Shown: in pieces, positions 21,260 to 26,417 of the stretch
Numbering within the stretch: position 1 is the stretch's first letter
How the letters are laid out: the number at the start of each line of letters is the position of its first letter
DNA from: an archaeon
GTDB taxonomy: Archaea > Nanobdellota > Nanobdellia > SCGC-AAA011-G17 > GW2011-AR18
Assembly (NCBI GenBank): GCA_023245565.1
Contig: JAHFKB010000013.1
Coordinates: forward strand, 1 to 26,417
Length of the DNA stretch: 26,417 bases
Direction: 5' to 3'
Made by a program: the position numbers and the translations under genes
Notes under the pieces: generated by a model
Database searches by the model: none
Told to the model about the DNA's origin: nothing
The model's input: only the letters and a program-made list of their open reading frames with translations

Positions 21260-22351
21260 TTATTTTTTAAAAACTAAAACTGAGAAATCTTGATGTATGT
21301 ATTTTATTTTAAATTCCTTTTCTTTTTTGAATTTATGCATTAAAGCATATTTTTCTATTAGGTCTGGACAAGGTGTTAAAATTGTAATTATTCCTTTGTT
21401 TTTTAATATAAATTCTGATTGATAGAATAATTCTTTATAGATTTTTTCTATTATTTGCTTTGGAAATGTATTTGTTGGATATGCTGGGAAGGTTATTATT
21501 TTATTTATTGAATTTTTTTTGAATTTTATATCTAACCATTCTAGATCATATCTACTAAATTTAATACTTTTATTTATATTAGCAATTTTTGCATTTATTT
21601 CTGTGCATTTTAAGTGGTTTTGTGAATCATCAACTGCATAAATGTTTAGATCTTTTGACTTAATTTTATTTTTTGGATTAAATTTTAGGAATTTAGTGAA
21701 TTGTAATTTATCTAAAATTCTATAACAATTTGGAATGTTTTGTAAATATAATGCTGCTTCTATTGGGATTTCCCCTGACTTACAAAAAGGATCTAAAATT
21801 GCATCTTTATCTTTTATATTAGCTATTCTTAACATTGAATAAGCTATACATGGATTTAATGGATTTGGTAATAATTTTATTCTATAATTTCTTTTAGTTA
21901 ATTTTATTCCTGTGTAATCAATTCCTATAAAGCAATTATTATTTACTATGTCTACTAAAACTATAGTTGTTGGATTTTTTAAATCAACTTCTAATTTCTG
22001 ATTTACTAGGTTTCCAATTTCTTTTTCTATATCTATAGAACTAAAACCATGTTCTCCTTCTCTATCACATTTTACTGCAAATGGGCTTTTTATTTTCGGG
22101 AACTTTATTTTTTTAACTTGAGAAATTAAATTATTTAAATCTGTGAAAGTAAAATTTGAAATTAATTCATAAGCTTTTATTATTGATCTTGCGTTGTAAA
22201 TATAATTTGCTAGTTCTTGTTCTTTATTTAATTTAAATTTAATTCTTGAAGGTATTAAAATTTCTGATTTTTGTTTTGTTAATTCTTTAATTTCTAATTG
22301 AGATATTTCTTCTAAACCTTGAATACAAGCTGATATTACTTCAAAGACCAT
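21260..22351 (-). CDS. THUMP-domain RNA methyltransferase homologue (COG0116/Trm14-like) with altered active site
   Basis: A 363-residue protein. Residues ~1-150 hold a ferredoxin-like plus THUMP RNA-binding region ('SPFAVKCDREGEHGFSSIDI', then 'IVLVDIVNNNCFIGIDYTG'). Residues ~165-363 are a Rossmann methyltransferase: 'RNYRIKLLPNPLNPCIAYSM', SAM loop 'DPFCKSGEIPIEAAL' (187-201), acidic 'YAVDDSQNH' (238-246). Family members methylate guanine N2 in tRNA using an N/D-PPY motif; here that place reads 'ITFPAYP' (286-292), with F288 and A290 replacing the key N/D and P. The SAM loop also has K instead of the first G. It may have lost catalysis or changed substrate. Start ATG 22351 is leaderless. 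Confidence 0.8.
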   Translation of the reverse strand: MVFEVISACIQGLEEISQLEIKELTKQKSEILIPSRIKFKLNKEQELANYIYNARSIIKAYELISNFTFTDLNNLISQVKKIKFPKIKSPFAVKCDREGEHGFSSIDIEKEIGNLVNQKLEVDLKNPTTIVLVDIVNNNCFIGIDYTGIKLTKRNYRIKLLPNPLNPCIAYSMLRIANIKDKDAILDPFCKSGEIPIEAALYLQNIPNCYRILDKLQFTKFLKFNPKNKIKSKDLNIYAVDDSQNHLKCTEINAKIANINKSIKFSRYDLEWLDIKFKKNSINKIITFPAYPTNTFPKQIIEKIYKELFYQSEFILKNKGIITILTPCPDLIEKYALMHKFKKEKEFKIKYIHQDFSVLVFKK

Positions 22352-22371
22352 AGTTAGAATGAAGATTAAGT

Positions 22372-22380
22372 GTTTATAAT
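22372..22380 (-). promoter_or_regulatory. TATA box of the THUMP methyltransferase gene
   Basis: Reverse-strand ATTATAAAC is centred about 25 nt before ATG 22351. Confidence 0.5.
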
Positions 22381-22412
22381 TTTAAGCTTTTTAATATATT
22401 AATCTTCAAAAT

Positions 22413-22422
22413 ATTTTTAAAC
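22413..22422 (+). promoter_or_regulatory. TATA box of the 22443 gene
   Basis: ATTTTTAAAC is centred about 26 nt before ATG 22443. Unlike the spacers at 9207 and 25509, this divergent spacer has separate boxes for the two directions. Confidence 0.4.
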
Positions 22423-22442
22423 TTTTCTTTTATAATATTTTT

Positions 22443-23003
22443 ATGAACTTAGATGAATATTTGGAAGCTATTGAAAAATGTCCAGATGAATTTATTACTA
22501 TCAAAGATAAATTAGAAAATGAAAGTAAGCTTCATAGACTAACTTTTGACTTAGGTATATATGATAATTTTACAATACTTATGAAAACTGATTATTATAA
22601 AATTATAAGATATTTTGAAGGTTCTAATTATACTCTTGAAGGTATTAAACAAAATGGAAATTACCATATGTTTGCTTATAATCCTGGAACTGTTGAATTA
22701 AGAATATTTAATTCTTTTTGTGATGGATATGCTACTATTCCTTTACGGGATGATGAATTAGTAGATACTGAGAAACAAAGACATTTTCAAAAACAAAAAA
22801 AAGATTTTAATATTAGTATTCTTCTAAATCCTTATCAAAATCAAGAGATTAAAAATGTTTCTTGGCAAAAGGCAATAACTTTTGTAATAAAAGATATAGC
22901 TGAATATGCAAAAAGAGAAAAATCTTCACTTTGCTTTCCAAAATCTATAGTTTGGAATGATGAAAATAATTGTTCAAAGATTATTTATTATTATCCTGAT
23001 TAA
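22443..23003 (+). CDS. Soluble protein of unknown function
   Basis: A 186-residue protein without signal or membrane helices. It mixes strands and helices ('KLHRLTFDLGIYDNFTILMK', 'GNYHMFAYNPGTVELRIFNS') with a C-terminal helix 'WQKAITFVIKDIAEYAKREK'. I do not recognise the family. It has its own leaderless promoter and its last 4 nt overlap the convergent acylphosphatase gene. Confidence 0.6.
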   Translation: MNLDEYLEAIEKCPDEFITIKDKLENESKLHRLTFDLGIYDNFTILMKTDYYKIIRYFEGSNYTLEGIKQNGNYHMFAYNPGTVELRIFNSFCDGYATIPLRDDELVDTEKQRHFQKQKKDFNISILLNPYQNQEIKNVSWQKAITFVIKDIAEYAKREKSSLCFPKSIVWNDENNCSKIIYYYPD

Positions 23004-23272
23004 TATTTTACTCTAAATTGTTTAAATTCTCCAGTATATGGTTGTGTTGTTGTTGATACATTAATAAATTTAGCACCAATAGGGCCTTCTTTACATTGTT
23101 CTATTAATTTATTTATTTTTAATTCATGTCCTTCAACAATTACTTCTATTTTTTTATCAGGTGTATTTTTAACATAACCTGTTAAACCTAATTCATTTGC
23201 TCTGTCTTTTATAAAGGCTCTAAAATAAATCCCTTGTACTTCTCCAGAAATCAATATTTTTACTCTTTTCAT
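23000..23272 (-). CDS. acyP: Acylphosphatase
   Basis: A 90-residue enzyme of standard length that hydrolyses acyl phosphates such as carbamoyl or acetyl phosphate. The signature is clear: 'ISGEVQGIYFRAFIKDRANE' with catalytic R18, and 'GLTGYVKNTPDKKIEVIVEG' with catalytic N36, followed by 'GPIGAKFINV' and C-terminal 'FRVKY'. The usual 'GVGFR' is 'GIYFR' here, a mild change beside the arginine. A TATA box 26 nt upstream (23294-23305) overlaps the end of the 23304 gene, so it is probably transcribed on its own. Confidence 0.92.
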   Translation of the reverse strand: MKRVKILISGEVQGIYFRAFIKDRANELGLTGYVKNTPDKKIEVIVEGHELKINKLIEQCKEGPIGAKFINVSTTTQPYTGEFKQFRVKY

Positions 23273-23293
23273 AAATAAAAAAAAGAAAAAGAA

Positions 23294-23305
23294 ATATATA
23301 AATTT
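23294..23305 (-). promoter_or_regulatory. TATA box of acyP
   Basis: Fully AT element (ATATATAAATTT on the + strand, AAATTTATATAT on the - strand) centred about 26-27 nt before ATG 23272. It touches the stop codon of the upstream membrane-protein gene. Confidence 0.5.
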
Positions 23306-23666
23306 ATCTTGACCCAGCTAGAGCCAAAATTGCTTTAACAGAAGCTATTAATGCTGCTGGAACTACAAATACTGCTAAGTGAACTAGAATTCTAGCTAAC
23401 CAAGCGAAAGTTGTTCCAAAGCTTACTACTGCTGATCCTAAAGCTGGTGCAGCTGCTAAAAATGCCACACAAGCCACAAGGAACGGTACAATCTCTTTAT
23501 CACTAACGTTTAATAAACCTACAACTACTCCTAAGACTAGTAGTAAGCCTATTACCCAAGATGTACCTGCAGTAGATGCGATAGCTCCTAAAATTACTGC
23601 AATAACTGCGCCCACTATAAATGACCATGAGCCAAGTTTTGCCATCATTGAACCTTCTTTTGCCAT
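23304..23666 (-). CDS. Small four-helix membrane protein, probably highly expressed
   Basis: A 120-residue, very hydrophobic, Ala/Val/Leu-rich protein with about four membrane helices (near residues 13-33, 36-54, 60-80 and 85-115) and the loop 'LLNVSDKEIVPFLVA'. No named family is certain, although similar short proteins are, to my memory, common in related small archaea. A perfect GGAGGTG ribosome-binding site, a leader of about 30 nt, and more C-ending codons (e.g. GCC, ACC) than its neighbours suggest strong expression. ATG 23666 is favoured by spacing to that site; M7 and M8 are weaker alternatives. Confidence 0.7.
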   Translation of the reverse strand: MAKEGSMMAKLGSWSFIVGAVIAVILGAIASTAGTSWVIGLLLVLGVVVGLLNVSDKEIVPFLVACVAFLAAAPALGSAVVSFGTTFAWLARILVHLAVFVVPAALIASVKAILALAGSR

Positions 23667-23715
23667 ATAATTCGCACCTCCTTATCTTAGAATATCATAT
23701 TATTTTATTAGATAT

Positions 23716-23727
23716 TGTATATTTAAA
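23716..23727 (-). promoter_or_regulatory. TATA box and leader of the small membrane-protein gene
   Basis: Reverse-strand GTTTAAATATAC is centred about 55 nt before ATG 23666, giving a leader of about 30 nt that contains AAGGAGGTG. Confidence 0.5.
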
Positions 23728-23748
23728 CGTTTCGGACAGAGCTTAAAA

Positions 23749-24768
23749 TTATATTTTTTTAGCTATATAAATACTATCTCTAGTTTCTAGAATTTTTACT
23801 TTTATTTTATCACCAATCTTATAATTACAATCAACTATTGTTATAGCTCTGTTATTTGATTTTGCAATCATTTCATTTTTCATCCAACCAGGCATTATTA
23901 TTTCTGCTGTTGTAATATCTCCCCTTTGAAATACTAATGGAACTCTTTTCGATCTTTCAATTTTAAAATCTGTTGGACCTAATTTTAATTTATAATTGTG
24001 TTTTTTTTCTAACTCGCCTAATCTTCTATAAAATTTAAACCAATTTTGCTCTTTTACTCTTTTATCTTTTCTTGAATATTTGTAAATTTCGTATTTTTGT
24101 ATGCTTATTCTACAATTTAATTCTTTAGCAAACTCAATCAATAAATCTATTTGTGCATCATTTATTCCTAGCAGGTATACTGGTGTTAGATTTAATTCTA
24201 TTTTTGAATTGTTAATTAATTTACAAGTTTCTTTTATTTTTTCTAGATTATAATTTTCTTTTCCAAATAACTCTTTTGATTGATCTGAAATTAAAGAATG
24301 AACAGAAAGATTTATTCTGTTTAATCCTGCTTCTTCTAAAGCTTTTATTTTATCTTTTGTTAATAAAGTTCCATTAGACTGCATTGTTATTATTTTAATT
24401 TCTGGAATTTTTCTAACTTCTTTTAATAATTCTAAAATATTTGAGTAAGCTGTTGGTTCTCCTACTGAATCAATATTAATTTGATTTACTTGATTGTCTT
24501 TTAATCTCATTACTTCTTTTATCCATTCTAATAAATAATTTAATTCTACTTCATAATTGTAAGGATGCATATCATATGAATTGGCTGCTGTACTACAAAA
24601 AGTGCATTTCATATTACATGCAGTAGATGCTCTTACTTGCAGTAATGAAGAACCCCTATCTAATACACCTATATGTATTAAACCTAATAAAGGAATTTGG
24701 GATTCTCTTGTTATTTTTATTAAACCTTGAAGTTTTGGTTCTTCTTTTAATATTTGTAATGATTTCAT
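23749..24768 (-). CDS. Radical SAM enzyme with C-terminal TRAM-like domain (COG2100-like)
   Basis: A 339-residue protein. The radical SAM cluster motif is 'CNMKCTFC' (C51, C55, C58), preceded by 'LLQVRASTA'; 'INIDSVGEPTAY' is the GE motif that binds SAM; 'NRINLSVHSL' and 'LNLTPVYLLGIND' are later barrel strands. The last ~45 residues ('NNRAITIVDCNYKIGDKIKV...') look like a TRAM-type OB fold, usually RNA-binding. The combination fits the uncharacterised archaeal group COG2100, possibly RNA-modifying (inference). It overlaps the upstream nucleotidyltransferase gene by 4 nt (ATGA), so the two are coupled. No second auxiliary Fe-S cluster motif is obvious. Confidence 0.8.
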   Translation of the reverse strand: MKSLQILKEEPKLQGLIKITRESQIPLLGLIHIGVLDRGSSLLQVRASTACNMKCTFCSTAANSYDMHPYNYEVELNYLLEWIKEVMRLKDNQVNQINIDSVGEPTAYSNILELLKEVRKIPEIKIITMQSNGTLLTKDKIKALEEAGLNRINLSVHSLISDQSKELFGKENYNLEKIKETCKLINNSKIELNLTPVYLLGINDAQIDLLIEFAKELNCRISIQKYEIYKYSRKDKRVKEQNWFKFYRRLGELEKKHNYKLKLGPTDFKIERSKRVPLVFQRGDITTAEIIMPGWMKNEMIAKSNNRAITIVDCNYKIGDKIKVKILETRDSIYIAKKI

Positions 24769-25484
24769 ATTTTGTGTCTTATTTTATTAATATAATTCTT
24801 TAATATTGGTAAACTTTCTTCTTTTTCTTCAAATTCATCAATTTCTATAGGTAATTTACTTATAATTGTTCTTAATTTATTTTGTGAACTATATTTATAT
24901 ATAACTTTACTAGAAGTAAAACTACATTTAGGCAACATATCTATATATGAATGATCTAATAAATATGGTGCTCCTACAAAGTATTCACCTTTCTTGAATT
25001 TAGGTAGGATAATTTTTTTAGTTTTCCCCCTTTCTAACTTCATTGAAGGCCTAACTGAATGGATATTTGGTAAAAATAATGAAATTACAATATTTCCAAT
25101 TTTCTTAATTTTATCCATTTTTATATAATGTTCTCTTTCAGAAATTGAATGTCCATATTCAAAAAAGAAATTTTTTTCCAAGAGGTTTTTTGCTTGATAT
25201 GGTAAACCACTTGTACCCAATCCTGGATCTTTATAAAATAATATTTCTGTGAATGAGTATTTTCCAAATTTAATAACCTTTTTAGCAGCATTTATTTTTC
25301 CCAATGTATCTCCAATAATTACTATCTTTTTTATTCCTGCAGATTCTAAACTCTTTAAACACCAATAGAGCATTGGTTTTTTTAATAATGGTATGAATGC
25401 TTTTGAAAGAGGCACTTCAAACCCTTTTTTCCTTAATCTTGAACCAATTCCTCCTACAGTTACCAAAGCTTGTTTTGTTTTCAT
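24765..25484 (-). CDS. Nucleotidyltransferase (sugar-1-phosphate NTP-transferase fold)
   Basis: A 239-residue protein starting 'KQALVTVGGIGSRL' (4-17), the nucleotide-binding GGxGxRL loop, followed by 'VPLSKAFIPLLKKPMLYWCL', the counterpart of the PKxxxP/GKPml region (the usual Pro before Lys is Ser). This is the GT-A-like fold of enzymes that make NDP-sugars or related activated groups. The later half ('DPGLGTSGLPYQAKNLLEKN', 'GEYFVGAPYLLDHSYIDML') fits the fold, but the substrate cannot be told. It is the first gene of a coupled pair with the radical SAM enzyme. Confidence 0.8.
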   Translation of the reverse strand: MKTKQALVTVGGIGSRLRKKGFEVPLSKAFIPLLKKPMLYWCLKSLESAGIKKIVIIGDTLGKINAAKKVIKFGKYSFTEILFYKDPGLGTSGLPYQAKNLLEKNFFFEYGHSISEREHYIKMDKIKKIGNIVISLFLPNIHSVRPSMKLERGKTKKIILPKFKKGEYFVGAPYLLDHSYIDMLPKCSFTSSKVIYKYSSQNKLRTIISKLPIEIDEFEEKEESLPILKNYINKIRHKI

Positions 25485-25508
25485 ACTTTATTTTTAATCA
25501 TGGGAAAA

Positions 25509-25518
25509 GTTATAAATC
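25509..25518. promoter_or_regulatory. Shared TATA box between the nucleotidyltransferase and HerA-like genes
   Basis: AGTTATAAAT is the only good TATA element in the 67-bp divergent spacer. It lies about 29 nt before reverse ATG 25484 and about 39 nt before forward ATG 25552 (predicting a forward leader of ~13 nt). It also makes the in-frame ATG at 25519 unlikely as the forward start. Confidence 0.4.
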
Positions 25519-25551
25519 ATGCTATTGGACTTAGTTTATAGTTTAGATAAA

Positions 25552-26417
25552 ATGATCTTAGGAAATATTATAGGAAAAAGTGGTACTAATGTTTTTAGTT
25601 TTATAGTTAAAGAGAATGCTAAAAAATTTATGTATGTTAAATCAATGCATAAAGAAGGATATCCTATTTTAGCTCAGATTGTTGAAATTGAAAAAGAAAA
25701 AGAAGAGACTAAAGCTAAATGTAATATTTTAGGTTATAGAGATAAAACTGGAATTTTAAGAAATCTAAGAACACCTTTAGAACCTGGAGCTGATGTTGAA
25801 TATGCAGATGATGATTTTGTAAAAGGAGTATTAGATTTAAAAGATACTAAAAATGGAGCATATATTGGAGTTTTAGAAGATAGAGAAAATATTAAAGTTT
25901 ATTTGGATTTAAATAAAATAATTACTAAACATCTTGCTATTTTGGCTAAAAGTGGATCTGGTAAAAGTTTTTTTTGTGGAGTTTTACTTGAAGAAATATT
26001 AGATAGAAAAATTCCTGTGGTTGTTATAGATCCACATGGTGAATATTCTAGTTTAAAATTTCCTTCTGAAAAAAAAGATGAGTTAAAACCTTTTGGTTTA
26101 GAACCTAAAGGATATATTAAACAAATACAAGAATATACTCCTGATGTTGAAAAAAATCCTGAAGCTAAAGTTTTAAAATTAAATGCTAAAAATTTAACGG
26201 GAAGTGAACTAATGCATTTATTGCCTGCTAAATTAAGTTCTAGTCAAATTGGTTTGTTGTATGGTGCTTTAAGTGATATTACAAGAGTTTCTGATTTTGA
26301 TCAATTAATGCTGAGTTTACAAGCTGAAGAAAATAATGCTAAATGGACTTTGATAAGTATTATTGATTATTTAAAAAGATTAAATATATTTTCTGATTCT
26401 TGCACTAGTTTAAATGA
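25552..26417 (+). CDS. HerA-like hexameric ATPase/helicase, N-terminal part
   Basis: The frame runs off the window; 288 residues are visible. Residues ~1-115 are a beta-rich HAS-barrel-like region starting MILGNIIGKSGTNVFSF. Walker A is 'AKSGSGKS' (132-139) and Walker B 'VVVIDPHGEYS' (156-166), the typical HerA/FtsK-superfamily signatures ('GksGsGKS', 'iDpHGEY'). HerA pumps DNA and works with the nuclease NurA in DNA-end resection; no nurA, mre11 or rad50 is visible next to it, so membership of the narrower resection complex is uncertain. I chose ATG 25552 because the family starts with a short strand 'iG.i.g' and the earlier ATG 25519 lies too close to the TATA box. Confidence 0.88.
   Translation, partial: MILGNIIGKSGTNVFSFIVKENAKKFMYVKSMHKEGYPILAQIVEIEKEKEETKAKCNILGYRDKTGILRNLRTPLEPGADVEYADDDFVKGVLDLKDTKNGAYIGVLEDRENIKVYLDLNKIITKHLAILAKSGSGKSFFCGVLLEEILDRKIPVVVIDPHGEYSSLKFPSEKKDELKPFGLEPKGYIKQIQEYTPDVEKNPEAKVLKLNAKNLTGSELMHLLPAKLSSSQIGLLYGALSDITRVSDFDQLMLSLQAEENNAKWTLISIIDYLKRLNIFSDSCTSLN

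Noticed and set aside
25519..25551. Upstream in-frame ATG as the start of the HerA-like gene
   Set aside because: It touches the probable TATA box, so it would lie upstream of the transcription start, and the extra 11 residues do not fit the family's N-terminus.
1..26417. CRISPR arrays, insertion sequences, rRNA genes
   Set aside because: I saw no regularly spaced repeats, no transposase-like protein, no terminal inverted repeats and no rRNA-like GC-rich block.

Overview
This is very AT-rich DNA, roughly a quarter G+C apart from one short patch. It is archaeal: there are archaeal-type ribosomal proteins eL34 and eL14, an EMC3/DUF106 insertase, prefoldin alpha, Hjc, a PriS-type primase, and TATA boxes about 26 nt upstream of start codons. 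The best fit is a small-genome DPANN archaeon of the Woesearchaeota/Pacearchaeota/Nanoarchaeota type. Support comes from a primase in which the catalytic subunit carries the iron-sulfur domain of the large subunit, a trimmed ribosomal/Sec operon without adk or cmk, a histone-fold-like mini-protein, and many single-pass surface proteins with short 'TG' motifs beside the membrane. This placement rests on gene content, not on a tree.

Layout. 1-3023 (+) is the end of the spc-type ribosomal operon: uL15 (partial), secY, EMC3-like insertase, eL34, eL14 and prefoldin alpha. 3055-4939 (+) encodes two N-terminally anchored surface proteins that share a repeated beta-rich module, with a decayed reverse-strand reading frame between them. 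4951-5660 (-) is a VapBC-type toxin-antitoxin pair with a 9-bp-arm palindrome at its promoter. 5770-8020 (+) holds the fused primase and a HEAT-repeat protein. 8013-9184 (-) holds an atypical protein kinase overlapping a coiled-coil/ParB-like gene. 9236-12393 (+) is a pair of large surface proteins with C-terminal anchors. 12474-13241 (+) is a protein whose last ~47 codons switch to about 59% G+C.

13231-17803 (-) holds a conserved unknown, a sequon-rich surface protein, an ABC-2 exporter (ATPase plus permease), an HPF/RaiA-like protein and Hjc; the last four genes overlap. 17888-19914 (-) holds the histone-fold-like gene, a leftover C-terminal piece of a class I lysyl-tRNA synthetase, and a complete class II lysyl-tRNA synthetase. 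19955-22351 (-) is an unknown gene, a B3/B4 tRNA-editing-like protein and a THUMP methyltransferase. 22443-25484 holds an unknown (+), acylphosphatase, a small membrane protein, a radical SAM enzyme and a nucleotidyltransferase (all -). 25552 to the end (+) is the first 288 codons of a HerA-like ATPase.

The most exciting signal is at 13101-13216. The C-terminus of the 12474-13241 gene looks like the variable repeat of a diversity-generating retroelement (DGR): in an AT-rich genome, 15 of 18 consecutive codons end in C, and every one of them can be derived from AAC by changing only A positions. A GC-rich hairpin follows. No reverse transcriptase or template repeat is in the window, so mutagenesis would have to be driven from elsewhere in the genome. 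Second-tier signals are the PriS-PriL fusion, the class I LysRS remnant behind a class II LysRS gene, palindromic TATA boxes that appear to serve divergent genes, and a methyltransferase with a disrupted catalytic motif.
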